Assembly (NCBI GenBank): GCA_016801885.1
Contig: CM028897.1
Coordinates: 11,098,501-11,162,500, forward strand
Reading direction: 5' to 3'
Source of the DNA: Toxotes chatareus
Lineage: Eukaryota > Chordata > Actinopteri > Toxotidae
DNA: 64,000 bases
The number at the start of each line of letters is the position of its first letter. The first letter of the stretch is position 1. The notes under the pieces are model-generated. The model made no database searches. It was not told the DNA's origin and was given only the letters and a program-made list of their open reading frames with translations. The translations under genes were made by a program, and so were the position numbers. Shown piece by piece: positions 1 through 13,500 of this stretch.

Positions 1-994
1 TCCATACTGTAGGTCATAAACTGAGAATCTACATTTTGAGCACTTGTACTATTCCAGTCTCACTGTCCTGTGATCTTGCTCCACACACTGTGTGCATTTA
101 CATTTACATTACAAGGCTACTTAACTAAATGACAATATTTTAAACTTCACTGAATCTACCATTTGTATTTATGTCAGATTTCTGTGCAAAAATATAAGAA
201 ATCTTATTAAGCAAGTTTGTCTCAAGTCAAGGCGACGCTACCACTCCCATCAAGAATCTTAATCGAGTCTCATCATGTGTTGACACAGTCCCAAGGTGCA
301 AAATTAGAAGAGAAAACTTGACAGTGCGTAACGAGCATGCTCATTTAAGAAATGTTATACAAGTGAAGATACACAAGTAATTGCAGACAGTCATCCATCA
401 AACCACTGGAACTAAACTGCTCAGTTTTTCTTCTTATAACTGATCAGAGGGAGAAAAATTTGGAGACAGGAAAAGTAAGACAGGCGGAGAAAGACTAAAT
501 TAGAGGCAGAAAGTAAGAAAAGTAAGAAAAAAGTGCTTGAGAAGTGAGAAAATAAAAGCCGGTACAAGACTTTGCCAAGTAAAAATGTCAGATCTGCTTC
601 GGTGCAGAAAAAGATAAATCAGATCTTACTGGAGCACAGGGCTAAATATTCAGGGTGAGATGTGGCTGAGTGAATAAAACATATCAAATCCTAAGACTCA
701 AAGAGCCAAAAGGGAAGGAAACATCAAACGGCAGCTGATTATTGATCTAAAATAGATTGGGAAATCACTGACACGGAGCTGTGGATCTCAATCTTTTCTA
801 CCCACCAGAACACAAGCAGCACTCAGAGAATTGTCAAGATTTTTTTTCTTTTCGTCCTGTTCTCTCCAGCCCGCAACCCAGATATAAAATCTAAATTTTA
901 GCTCCTTCTAGCTTTCTGTGAATCTTTACCTTACCTGCAGCAGATAAAACAGTTCAGGAACATCATGTAAAAATAATGATTCAGAGAAACTTAC
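1..994. other. Non-coding flank, no gene recognised
   Basis: AT-rich sequence with short A/T runs. I see no exon with protein-like composition and no RNA gene. If the possible exon at 995-1076 is real, this stretch is the start of its first intron. Confidence 0.5.
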
Positions 995-1076
995 AGAAAT
1001 CTTTGGAGGCACTCCGGGTCCCAGACTTGCTCTGGCGCAGGGAGAAGCGGCCCTTTCTGCTCAGGAAACGCCTCAT
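995..1076 (-). CDS. Possible first coding exon of an unidentified leftward gene
   Basis: On the minus strand an ATG with A at -3 opens 27 codons and ends one base into the next codon at a strong donor (GTAAGT). The peptide begins MRRFLSRKGRFSLRQSKSG and is very rich in Arg, Lys and Ser, like a basic disordered N-terminus. The sequence upstream of the ATG is GC-rich compared with its surroundings, as expected of a 5' UTR. Any further exons would lie beyond the left edge. I do not recognise the family. A chance short ORF is the main alternative; the good donor and start context are the only support. Confidence 0.3.
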
Positions 1077-4040
1077 CCTTGCCCGGCTTGCGGCAGGGCA
1101 CGTTCCAGCCAGCCTCCCTTCACCCCCGGCCTGGGGGTTGACGCAGCCAAGGGGTGCCCTCGGACACCCTTGTGCTGCTCCTCACCTGAGCTCACTGCCT
1201 CCAAAAGCCTCTACCCAGCTAGGCAAATCAAATGTACCTAAAAGGTCACATCTGTAAGTTATATAGGCCAGTTCCTCCCCCTGTTCTCAATCAGAGACCC
1301 AGCAATCTGTAGCTGAGGAGAGGGAGGCAGGAGGAGAGGGGAGAGCGTCTGAAAGTCAGGCTCTCCATCCTGGATGAGGCGGTCCAGCCTCAGCCTCAGT
1401 CCAAACCCTATGGCTGAGCAATGATGAGAAAACTGGGACACGCTCACTTGGTCCTGAAATGGTTCTTTGCAAGAAAAGGTACTGCGAAGCCCCATTTTCT
1501 ATAAATACCTTTCCCTCTCTCTCTCTCCCACCCTCTCGCTCTGTCTCCCTCTGTTGCTCATGTGGATGGGGCCCTCTCAGAGGGCTGAGGAGTGACCCAG
1601 AAACTGTGTGTTATACCAGCCAGGGACACTTCTCTGATTATAGAGTCTGCGTTAACCTCAGTACTGAAGCACCAGTTACAGAGATGTAGCCTGTAGATGT
1701 ATGCTCAAGGTTACACGCACCAAGTACAAGCAGTGTTTCAGCCAAGCCAGTCATCTATGGTAAATTTAGCATAGGAATGCAAATACTAATGCAAGGTTAT
1801 CAGCATGACTTGGTTTCTCTGTTGTACTCAGTTAGTACAAATCTAGTGGAGTATGAGTCCCAGAGGGAGCTAGAGTAGTGGATGCTGTGTTTTACCTGAC
1901 AGGTATGTGTGCTTTCAAAGCGAGTGGTATTCCCAGGTTGAAGTGGAAGATGACATTCACTCTGCAGACGCACACTTCTAAAAACAAAGATGAAATGCAA
2001 AAAGACAGCAACACATAATGACAAAAATCATTAACAAATACAGTACAATCTCAGCGTAGCAACGCAGGGGAGAAATAGGCTAATATTCAAGCAGTTTTCA
2101 CTGAAGTTGTGGGGACTTCAGGGAAACACAACTATGAAAGCTCAATCGTCCAGAATTCAAGCTGTGAGCAGCTACAAGCGGGTTTCAGGCTCAACAAAGC
2201 CGAGCAAAGTTGCTTCAGCTAGTTGAAGTCTGTTTAAAGAAAGAGTGAGATCAATCACGCACTTCTTTCATCATCAGTGTCTTCAGAAAACGAATTTAAA
2301 TCTGACAAAGTGTCTGTGCATCTATCTATGCATCTATGCATTAGGGAGCTCACTGGTTATTACAAAAGTAATGAATTAAGGTAATGGCAGGTTAATGAAA
2401 AGAAAAAAAGGGTAGTGAAAAGGACAGTGTCATAATGATGCTAAGCCATTCTTTGCCCTGTTGTATTGTTATTTTCATGAGTGTATAACCCCTTAGTATT
2501 AAACGTACTGGTGTGTAGGTTTAACATATAGTGCTGGATGTTCCCACAGTGAAAAACTGAATTGGGTTGGTGTTCAGCACATGAAATGTTCTCATGGTCA
2601 AAATCATTTCAAAGACAAGAAGGACTTTGCCAAAAAAAAAAAAAATATGAAAACTAGCGCACTAAATAATGACAATAATAATCTGAAGGGTAAGACATCA
2701 CTTAAACAAACAAGGTATCAACAAACATAACCGTAAGTCAGCTGTTAAGAAAATAGCATTTATTTGATGCAAACTCTGAGTAAACTAACCACATTTTCAC
2801 ACGTGTTGGTGTATCTGTCATGCTTAAAGATGCATTACGATTGACCTGCTCAGAACTGCAACACTGTATCATGGGAAATTTATAGTGTCCCCTGAACAGC
2901 CTCAGACAGGTAGGAGCACACCCACAGTTTCAGATAGGTCTGTCTTTAAGGGGCACCACATTTCACAGAGGAGAAGTAGAGTTTAAAAACAGGACTGTTG
3001 CTGACCCGGACATCAGAGAGCAGAAGCGAAACCTGCAATGAAATGATGCCATTTTAAGATTAAAGATTAAACGGGGGATTAAAGCAAAAAAAAAAAAAAA
3101 AAAAAAACTGCTTTTTTAAGACTTAAGAGATTTTAGCACCAACCCACACGTAACCATTGCTGCTGTTCTCTAATGCAGCCACTTCTTTGCCATACTGAAT
3201 TCTCTTGTGCCATACCAAGCAAAAACACACATCTGGCTGTATGACTTTTTTTTTTTGCACCGCAAACTAAAAGGCTTGCAGACCCAGGACTGACTGAACC
3301 AACTGATGACCAGCGTCGTAATAAAGGTTATCTAGAATGCCCAATGTTAGGCTGAACCAAAAGATATCCGGGGTACGTTCGTCTACCCACGAGTCTGATG
3401 TAAGTCTTACTGGAGCACGACTCTTAAGTCCAGTAAACACCTCCCTCCAGTCGCTATTTTTTCCTTCTGATCTACACTGAACTCATACATGGCCTCTCTG
3501 GAATCCAACGGACAGCAATCCATCGCAGCGACAGAGAAGTTCAGTCCCTGAGGTAGTAAAAGAAAATGGAATTTCATTTTTCAAATGCCGCAAACAAAAG
3601 AGCCAAAGGCAAAGATGTGTTCAGTTTGCACCACCTAAAAAAAAACCAAAAACCTGACACTGTTCAAGATTTCAGAATGAAAACCCCACAAAATAAATCT
3701 AGTCATTCTTTTATGCTGTATGCAGCTAAGAGTTCAAAAATTAGCGAGCATACCCAATGCAGTGCTTCATTCCAGTAAACCAATCAAACACAACAGAACT
3801 TAAAGAAATTCCTTACGGGGATTAATAAAGTTTTTCTGATTTTGATTCTGATTCTGAACTAGTCCTTGCGCACACTTCGTATTAGGTTTTTCTATTCCTG
3901 TAAGTACAAACATTATAAACACTTTGGCCTTTGTTTTGTAATTGAATATGACATGAAGCTCATACAAACTCTACAGTTCTCGGCTACACAGGTACAGTCG
4001 AGCCAAATCTGTTACGGTCCATCGTTAGTGTTCTCTTCAA
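1077..4040. other. Intergenic or 3' UTR sequence left of E4F1
   Basis: No convincing coding exon. It includes A-runs near 2633 and 3087 and a fragment near 3815-3860 resembling the 3' tail of a fish LINE (GGATTAATAAAG followed by a TTCTGAT-type repeat). The part nearest 4040 is probably E4F1 3' UTR. A minus-strand AATAAA at about 2761 is one possible end, but the true end cannot be set from sequence alone. Confidence 0.5.
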
Positions 4041-7000
4041 TCATACAATGACAGTCTGAATCTCCACCTCCTCTGGGGAGGTGATGACATATTCCTCCTG
4101 CTGCTGCACCATCTGCACTCCCTCTTCCACTGCTTCCTCTGTGGTAACCATGGTAACTGTTCCATCTGCTGTCTCCACGGTGCCCGCCGTGGCCAGCAGC
4201 GTGCCATCGCTGATGGCGGAGGCCAGCGTCATGGCCACCTGCTCCGTCAGGCTCTCGGGCGTGGCGATGGTGATGGTGTCACCGCAGTCGGAGATGGACG
4301 GGCCCTCCTCGTTCACCGCCACATTCCGCACAATGATCTGGTGGCTGCCCGTGCCGCCGGCACCATGTGACTGGCTGACAATTCGCTGCACCACTTTCAT
4401 GATGTGGTTTCCCATCTGGCACGGAGAGTTTTGATATAAGCAGTAGTACTACGGTTACTTATAAGGTAACACAAATACAACAAACAGTTATAAGTAATCT
4501 CTTTTAGATCCTTTAGTCTATCAATTCAGAAATAAGAAATTTTATATGTTCATTAAACTGAACTTTAGAAAACACTGAGATTCTGTAGATCATACAGATG
4601 TTCTGATTAATGGTGTGTGTGTCTGTGTACTGACCTCATTTTGGCTGTCTTGAATGACTGTAACCTCTTCTTCCTGCACTTCCTCTTCTGTTTGAGTCTG
4701 GAGAACATTAGAGGAGCAGATCAAATGAATGACAAAAACTAGCAATATATTGGACCCGACATTGACCCTTGGTTGAGGTTAAGGGGTCAGAGTGATCTTG
4801 TGATCACTGCATCCACCCCCCAAAGCTGTAGAACAAGTTTACCATTTACAATTCACTCTTCTCCCTCCATAGGCACATTTAGGGCTAAACTGAAGACCCA
4901 CATATCCTCCCAGGCTTTTGAGTGTCCTTTAGATTTTATTTTTGGCTCTTGTCACAATATGCTTTATTTATTTATTTGTTTGTTTGTTTGTTTATGTTCT
5001 TTTATTGTATAGCACCTTGGTAGTCTGTGGTTGTTTTAAATGTGCTTTATAAATGAACGTGACCTTACTTGTAGTCAGTCAGTTATGACAAAATTTGATG
5101 TGAGAAGCTCTGGAGTTAGTAATTGGTTGAGCCTCTTCAGAGTATTTCATTTGTGTCTTTAAAGTTTGTTTCTCCAACAGGACTAAGCTGTAGATCATAA
5201 TTTGGAAATATCAAAGTCAGATATGTTTACAAAAATGGCTGCAGTTTCTTCACATTAGTCAGCAGCAGTTATGACTACTAGCTCCTCCAAAACTGTATTT
5301 TCACCACGCAAATAAATTATTTTCAAGCTGCTATCCGACAATCTCCCCTGCCAGTTGCTTGTCCAAAAATCCCACTGAAGTCAGTATTTGCATTCCAATC
5401 TGCTGTGTAAACAAATTAAATGTCAATTGCAACTTAAACTACCAGCAATCAAGTCTTACCCTCTTTGACGGTCCTAAAACTAGAGTTCCCAGCACTTGAC
5501 AAAGGAAAGAGCTGAGTGATTGGTTCTAATCAGTAACCCAATCGATTCCCCGTGGATGTGATCCTTTTGCACTATGTAAAGTGTGAAATCGGTGTGCACT
5601 CCAATCACTGATACTAATACAGCACGTATTCTGCTGTTGACTGGTCAAAAAATATCACCTGCTGTACAACTGATTGGGGTGTGGACAGATGTAAAACATG
5701 CTTCAGAGTTTGAACTCACTGACTACAGACCATCAGCAGTTTGCTCAGTATTGTTTTTTTTCCCCTCACCCAAAAGTTGTGTTGCAAGAAAAGAAACTAC
5801 ATGTTCTGTTTGCTCTAATCCCTGTGGCTCTCACCTTGATGATATACTCCTGCGTGTCTGCTACCACAGAGGAGAACTCCACCAGGACAGCATGAGGTTC
5901 CTCTGAGATGATGGCTGCGGTGGCGAGGCTGTCCACTGACGTCTGCTCCTCTGTTACCTCACCCTGCTGCTCACTGGAATCTTCCTTATGGCAGCCTCCT
6001 GGTGGGGAAAAAAAAGATAAGACCTGTTATTATCACTTGCTAGTAATATTGACAACGCAAAGGTAAATTTGTTGTGATTTTGCTTTGATTTCTGTCGGTC
6101 ACACTGACCTTTAGCACGCATATGTCGATTGAGGGTCCCGTGCTCAGCGAAGCCGCGTCCGCACTTCGGGCATTTAAAAGGCTTCTCTCCGGTGTGATGG
6201 CGGATATGCCGCACCAGAGAACCTTTCTCCCTGAAGCCTCTCAAGCAGAAGTGACACACATAGGGTTTCTCATCACCATGAGTCCGCTGATGGACCTGCA
6301 AGGCATTCTGAGCAAAAAAATAAGAGGTATATTAGAGATTATATGCCTTTTATGTCTCTGAAATAAATATTATAGAGGGAAAACTAAATAATGAAATTAA
6401 AGCAGAAAATTCAATCCAACACAAGCATTAACATCTACAAATAGCACGGGTAAATTACACACAAATCACCTTGGTCTTGTATCCTTTGTTGCATCTGGCA
6501 CAGTGGTAGGGTCTTTCATCTGAGTGGGCCCTCATGTGCTCACGTACGTGCCCTACAGTTTTGTACAGCTTGCCACACTCACCACACTTATATCTCCTCT
6601 CACTGACATGAACTTCCATGTGTTTCTTCAGCAGGTAACCCGTCAGAAACTCCTTTTGGCAGAGTGTGCACTTAAAAGGCTTGTAACCTGTAAAAAGAGA
6701 TAATATTTATCTTTGGACCAACAAAAAGTCATGTGTGTCCCATCAACTGCTTTCTTTTGATCACTTACCCAAATGGCCCTTGACATGAAAGCGGAAGTAG
6801 TTCAGTCCCTTGAAGGAGCGATTACAGTGTGGACATGTGTGCAATTTTGAGGATGTCTGATCATCTCCATCCTCTGTTTCCTGCAAAAGAAACAGAAGAG
6901 TGAAGGTTACATGAAAGTCAATCTTCAGCAAATAATCTGCGACACTAGATTACGACTGGGAGTATTAATTAATCGTTCATCCCTAATTGCTGAAATTGTG

Positions 7001-9507
7001 CTGGTCAATCCCAGTTTCATGCACACCTACCTCTGTCTCCATCTCCACAAACTCTTCTTTAATCTGGATCTCAGTGATATTCTCATCAACATCAGGACAG
7101 TCAGAAACCACTTTATTTATCTCCTCAGTTGCCTGTGAGGTCTCCTCAACCACCGTTTCCTCTGTCCCCAGTGCAATTCCAGAGTTGATGATGGCCTGGC
7201 AGATGAGGTTGTCACCCGCTGCCGCAGCTGCAGCCAGGGCTTCTGCCTGAGACTGCTCGACCACCACCTGAACAGGGGGAGAGCAGCAGATAAGGAGAAC
7301 AGGTTGAATAATAGTTACCGGCAAAATCACATCATACCAAATGACTCCATATTTTCTATATCACTGAAAAAATAGAGCAAAAGCACTTTCAGGGGAGAGT
7401 ACTTATTTTGTGTGTATTTTGATTGGTGACAGCCCGTACAGGACTTTTAGCTAAATATGTACCCTTTCTCCTCTCACCTGTTGCTCCTGCGTTGTTCCAT
7501 CCACCTCCATTGTGAAGTGGACCTGATGGAGGACCTCTTGGGAACCAGCCTCTACCACACTGACGACAGCAGTCTGAGCCTCGACTATCTCCTGCTCCTC
7601 CGGTTGCTGCTCCACAACCACCACCTCTTGCTGGCCAGCCACCGTAGCATGTTCAGTTTCAATACCTTCACAATACACAGAGACCTGTCAGTGACTCAGA
7701 GAACTGTGGACCTATCGTGAATCTCTGTTTAAACGCAGCACTACATAAATCTGTGTAAAGCCTGATTAATGAGTATAAAGCAGGTAAAAACAAGTATTCC
7801 ATCAATAGCTTCAGCTTGTTTGCATTGATAGAACGGACTGTGCAAGACCATCAAGCTACTCTCTTCAAATCACAGCTCCTGTAGCAGAAATCTGACCTTT
7901 TTGAACTCCATCTTTGCTGACAAGTATCTCCTTGTATTGAACGAAGCGGATCTTTTCTGTGCAAGGTGTGAGGGCTTTAAGGTGTCTGGTGAGGGCACCC
8001 GACTCTCTGAAGGACTGGCCACAGAGGGTACAGCGATACGGCCGCTCATCTGCAAGAGAACAGCAAAAAAGCAGCGTTATCATTCGGTCAAATTCATCAG
8101 ACGATATCAATTCAAGATAAAAACAGTCCTTAAATTTCCTCTCTGTACCGGTGTGACGACGGTTGTGGCGAATCAGGGAGCCTTTAGTACGAAAGGAGGT
8201 CCCACACAGGTCACATGAGAAGTTCTTCTGGTCACTGTGAGTTTTCATGTGAGTTCTCAAGATGTTGGTCTGTTGGGGGAAAACATAGTGTATTCAAGAG
8301 TCCAAACTGGGAACATCAGGTGTAATGAATACCCTGTCTGGCATCAGGCCAATTACTCACCTCATGTATGTATGTAGGTAAGAAAATACAACATTTTATA
8401 AACAATAACTCACTGTTTTAAATGTCTTTTCACAAAGTTGGCAAATGTAACGTCCCTCTTGGTTGACTTTGTAAAGAGGCTTGTCACTGTCAGCACTGTC
8501 AGATGTGGATCTTTCAGTCCCATCTGACTGGTCAGTGACTTTAACTGAAGAGATCTTCTTCCTGCGGCCTCGACCCAACAGACCACTGCTTTCATCTGTG
8601 TGAAAACCACACAAAATAACAGTTCAATAGGATGGACAAAATCATAGAAAATAACTGAAACACTCATCAACTACACAAAATGATCATACATTTGAATAAA
8701 CACCGCTTTAACACAGTTTTCACAAAAGCTGTACACTGAAACCTTCATGAAGGGAGGACTTATTGCAGAACTGCTGTATTAGACTGCATTAGTTTTAGCT
8801 AGGTGCTCCTAATAAACCTCCAAATTAGTGAATATAATAAATTCTTAGCTGCAGTCCATATGTTGACGCACCATTACTGGTCTTCTCTGGTTCCTCTGAT
8901 GATGCACCTTCAGCTGTTTTCACCTCTGAAGACGAACTTCCATTGGCTGCGGTATCCTAGCAAAATGCAGAGATCAATATTTGTTCCGCCTTTGCTGTTT
9001 ACACTGTTTGCTGGACCGTATAAACCAACACATCATAGCTCATACCTCTTGGTCGACACACCGGCTGCTCGCCTCTCGTTTGCAGCTCTGATGCAGCTTG
9101 TGCTGAATGAAAGCTTCCAGCGTGGAAAACTCGGACTGACAACGTCCACACTTGTGCACATCCTCATCTGACGGCACACAGACAAAATGAGATAATCCCT
9201 ACAGTATTTGTGCTGCAAGCTACCAGCTAGCTAGTACAAACTTCTGTAAATACCGATGACTTGCTGAACTTCTGACGGTACAGCGAGGAAACTGACCAGC
9301 TAATGTTGCTAATGTTAGCTAGCTGCTAGCAACATTTCACGATGGAAGAAGTTAGCAAGGCCCAAACGCTGCAACTGATTAATATTTCGGAGTTGCTTTA
9401 CGGGACTCACCTTCGTCTCCCAGCGTAGTCTGAATGGTGATTGTCTCGGTGCCGTTCTTCGTTTGCCCCTTCTCTGTTTCTGCCGTATGATTATTTTCTA
9501 CATTCAT
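4041..9507 (-). CDS. e4f1: E4F1, C2H2 zinc-finger transcription factor / atypical E3 ligase
   Basis: Fourteen coding exons join in frame into 771 residues (human about 784): 9411-9507, 9046-9167, 8872-8956, 8414-8595, 8149-8269, 7897-8049, 7478-7665, 7031-7267, 6769-6880, 6470-6687, 6109-6307, 5835-5998, 4635-4697 and 4041-4415. All introns are GT/AG. An atypical N-terminal finger (residues about 39-61) follows a short leader. Three fingers span about 153-233, the third ending in Cys. A long acidic Glu/Val/Gln linker follows, then six fingers at about 411-574 and an acidic C-terminal tail. The motif DEDVHKCGRCQSEF and the final-finger sequence ending RAKGGC are characteristic of E4F1. In mammals it binds E4/ATF-like sites and acts in p53 ubiquitylation and mitochondrial gene control. 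The start is the first ATG in this frame. A short upstream ORF overlaps it. Confidence 0.95.
4773..5065 (+). repeat. 3' remnant of a LINE inside an E4F1 intron
   Basis: The forward frame reads like the degraded C-terminus of a LINE reverse-transcriptase protein (SLPFTIHSSPSIGTFRAKLK then THISSQAF, compared with the common fish pattern SLP..R...S...FK..LKTHLF..AF). It is followed by a TTTATTTGTTTGTTTG run and a tail resembling the AGCACCTTGG...TTTATAAAT end common in fish LINEs. It lies in the intron between the exons at 4635-4697 and 5835-5998, opposite in orientation to the gene. The subfamily is not assigned. Confidence 0.6.
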
Positions 9508-9560
9508 GTCGTTCGAATTCTCCGTCCCTGTCGCAACGCTGCTACACGGAGGGAAAACAT
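9504..9560 (-). promoter_or_regulatory. Upstream ORF overlapping the E4F1 start codon
   Basis: An ATG at 9558-9560 with G at -3 (TCCGCCATGT) opens an 18-codon ORF whose TGA (9504-9506) overlaps the E4F1 ATG (9505-9507) as ATGA. If transcription starts upstream of it, ribosomes would either leak past it or terminate and reinitiate at the main start. The transcription start is not known from sequence. Confidence 0.5.
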
Positions 9561-10530
9561 GGCGGATTTACGACCCCGTAGTCATAACAACAAAAAGAGC
9601 GCCCGTGTGTGTGTTTTGCCCGACAGAAAAGAGAAACCACGAAAATAGTCAACAATCGAATTCAATTTGGAATTTTATACCCAAATATATATATATGCCA
9701 GCAGGCATTGATTTTTATTTTACTTTGTAACCACAATGCCATTAAATTTGTCCAACTTCTATGTGCAAATGCTTCTTGAATTTATAAACATTGTTACCTT
9801 GTAGATATTATAACTGGAATGACAGACATTTTGTTCAATAACATCACTGCTTGCTTTTATTATAAATACAAAACTGCAATGGTTCACTTATGTCTTATTC
9901 AGATTTTTTTAGACTGAAAAACACACTCCAGTAGGAATTTGCTGTAGGATTCCAGTCTGGATGCTCCACAAGATTATTTATTACTCAAGATAAGATACGA
10001 TAAGATACACCTTTAATAGTCCCACAACGGGGAAATTAAATTCGTTACAGCAGTAAAGAAGAAGACACGGGCACTCAAAATATACAACATGCAGATATTA
10101 TTATTATATTTATACTTATTGAGTTACACATAATGTTACACATAAAAAGATAAAGTAGTGTGTTTGGTCAGAGTAGTCATTGTGTAATGAGGTGCGGCTG
10201 TGAATATGAGTTGTTTTCATTATTTTTGTTATAGGAAAAAAATGCTATATCTAGAATTCCTGTCTATATCAGACCTGTCTTGACTTCTTCTTCCCCAGTG
10301 CCTGACGGTCCCTTCTCTTTTATGTTAAGTGAACATGACTCAGCATTTTAAGATTGTAAGATCATAGATTTATAGGATTATAATTCGTGCAAAGCATGGA
10401 AGACACACAAAGACAAGAAAATTAAGTCCACACTAAGAGAGGACAGAGAAGCGCAAAAACATCTGGACTTGGACCAAGGCTAGCTATTCACGACACAAAA
10501 GTAAACAAAACACACTTTACGGCAGCAGCT
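9508..10530. other. Divergent intergenic region between E4F1 and CIAO3
   Basis: About 1 kb between two divergent start codons. It begins with the E4F1 5' leader, contains an AT-rich middle and a LINE-tail-like fragment near 9975-10080, and ends with the CIAO3 leader. No TATA box is evident at either start. Confidence 0.6.
9975..10080 (+). repeat. Short fish LINE/SINE tail-like fragment
   Basis: Contains GATAAGATA repeats and then CCTTTAATAGTCCCACAACG followed by GGGGAAATT, a motif seen again and again at the 3' ends of fish retroposons. No coding part is left. Confidence 0.4.
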
Positions 10531-13500
10531 ATGGCTTCGCACTTCAGCGGTGTGCTGCAGCTGACAGATCTGGATGATTTTATCACCCCCTCTCAGGTAA
10601 TGAAATGTGCTGTAACATGTTATAACGTTATACCTATTCCTTTTGGTTAACGCCACTGATTCACTTTGCATATAAAAGCAGTCAGTTGCGGACAAACGTA
10701 AATAGTAGCTAGCATGTTCACTAGCTGTTAGCTGCTCTTGTCAGTGCCGCAACGTTAAAACCCTCATCACTGACTGGAGCTTATTTTAATGCGGTTTTAA
10801 CTACTTGGTTTAATTGTTACTGGTAAGGTGATACTAACTATTGACAAGGTGTAAAACCCGAGAACGTTCAAACATTTAAAGTAAGCAGTTAGCTTGCTGC
10901 TAATGTTAGCCATGATGTAACCACGATGAAACTACCTGTGGTTGGTAATAACTTGGTCTTAGTGGTTATAGATGAGTTATATTTCATCTTAATAGACAAT
11001 ACGATGCTGAAGCTTGAATTACTGAATGTAATGGTAAACCAGGTATTTTTGCCAGTTTGATAAAGATAATACTCATGTAGTAAGTCATAAGTTTTGTTTG
11101 CGCGTCTCTGTTTTTCAGGAGTGTGTCAAGCCTGTCAAAGTAGAGAAGAAACAAGGAAAATCTGTGGCTAAAATTCAAATAGAAGATGACGGAAGTTACG
11201 TCCAAATCAACCAGGTGGGTATCGAGGATTAAACAAATCTTGTGTGAGTGTGAACCATTAAATTTGAAGCATTGCACCTCCATTTACTTTGAATTAATTA
11301 GCTTTGTGTATTTAGGATGGTGGGAAGAAGAAGCTGGAGAAAGCAAAGATCACACTGAACGACTGTTTGGCCTGCAGTGGCTGCATCACCTCAGCTGAGA
11401 GTGTCCTCATCACGCAGCAGAGCCACGAGGAACTCTTTAAAGTGCTGCACAACAACAAGGTATAGATGGACACATATTTGAATCCTTGTGTATTATGTGT
11501 CTTGTCAAGATTGCGTTTGCAGCCCTCATAATACAAGAGTGAACATTTTGTGTCTCAGGCCAATGCAGCTGAGAAGAAGGTTGTGGTGGTGTCAGTGTCA
11601 CCGCAGTCCAGAGCCTCTCTCGCAGCACATTATAACCTCAGCAGTGGTGAGGCAGGCAGGAGACTTACTTCTTTCTTCAAAGGCATTGGTGAGGGCAAAT
11701 ATTACTGTATCTGTTCTTTCTAAGTTATACAATCAAAAGTAAAACAGAAAATGAGATGGGTTGATTTAGGTAGATAGTCACCCCTGAAGAATTATTTTTT
11801 TTAAACTCTTTATTATTATTGCAGGGGTTCATCATGTGTTTGACACTAGCTTTAGTCGGACCTTCAGCCTCCTGGAGAGCCAGAGAGAGTTTGTGGAACG
11901 GTTCCAGAGGAAGGAGCAGGACAACAAGGCCCTGCCCATGCTGACATCTGCCTGTCCAGGTACTTCACTAAAAACCTTGAATGTGTAATGTTGAAGCGGT
12001 ATATAAGGTCAGTCAAAACCATATAAGTAGAATAAAACTTCATTAACTTAATTTGTATGCAGCTATATTGAGGGAAGAATCTTATTCATATCGACAGTGA
12101 ACCACTTAACTCACTGACATGCTTAGTAAAAGACAAAAACTAGTGTAAGTGACTTAAGTGTAATAATACTTACATTTACTATGTTTTCCATGTTTGTCCA
12201 AAGGCCAGCACCAAGACCAGGTTCCATTGTGTGTGTGTTTTATTCAGGTTGGATCTGCTACGCAGAGAAGACCCATGGGGAGTTTATTCTTCCATACATT
12301 AGCACCACTCGCTCCCCCCAGCAAATGATGGGTTCACTAGTTAAAGGCTACTTTGCTGAACAACAGGTAGGTAGTTTTTGGTGTCTAAGCAAATGGTGAG
12401 TGTTAACTCCTGGTATATCTAGTTCTGGTGGCTTACTTCAATGAATGTATGTAGATGTATATGTATATAACAGGAGAGAACAATAAGTTACCATTGAGGT
12501 GTGTATTGTGTGTGTTGTTAGGGCCTGAGTCCACAGCAGATCTACCACGTGGCAGTAATGCCCTGCTTTGACAAGAAACTTGAAGCCTCGAGGTCAGACT
12601 TCTACCTGAACAAAGCTGAGACCAGAGAAGTGGACTGTGTCATCACCTCTGGTATAGTAACAACTTTTACAATGCTGTCTATGTGTATGAATGTGGAGCG
12701 TCTTGTTTTTTATACTTTTCACTTTCTCATACAGGAGAAGTTCAGAAAATGCTGGAGGAGGAAAATGTGTCCCTCAGTGATTTGGAGCCTGCAGTCCTAG
12801 ATACAATGTATGTTCTGTGGTATTTTGCCTTTCCTTAGTTCATCACCTCTTTTAAAACAAGCCATACATTTCCATCGCATATGCTGCATTTTATTCTTAA
12901 CTTAGGTTCAGCAGTGTTTGTGGGGATGAGTTCCTAAGCCATGCTGGGAGTGGTTCAGGGGGTTACCTCCATCATGTCTTCACCTTTGCTGCCAAGCAAC
13001 TGTTTGGAGAAGAAGTGAAAGAACTCACCTACAAGACCCTCAGGTGAGTATTTCTCAGAAGCTTTAAAAAGCTTGAGAAGTTTATGGTAAATTCGTTTTT
13101 CAGGTTAATTATTGTTCCTGGATCAGTTAAACCAGAATTCAGTGTGAATCTATTTCCAATTATTGTTATATACATTCAAACAGGTTTTATGATCTCAGAA
13201 TAGCTTTTCACAAGTCATGCCAAATTATAATGTCATACAACCAGTATCCTACCTCATTGTTGGTGTTTTAGAATCTCACAGGTGCTGTTTGTGTAAATAA
13301 AATGGTTATTTGCACCAGCTTACTTACCTTCTGCCTTGTGTGTAGCAAGATTGTTGAATTTCCCAACTTAACCCCTCTGCTACAGGAATAAGGACTTCCA
13401 AGAAGTGACTCTTGAGAGGGATGGAGTAGTCCTGTTGAGCTTTGCTTCCACGTACGGCTTCCGCAACATCCAAAACCTGGTGCAGAAACTCAAGAGGGGG

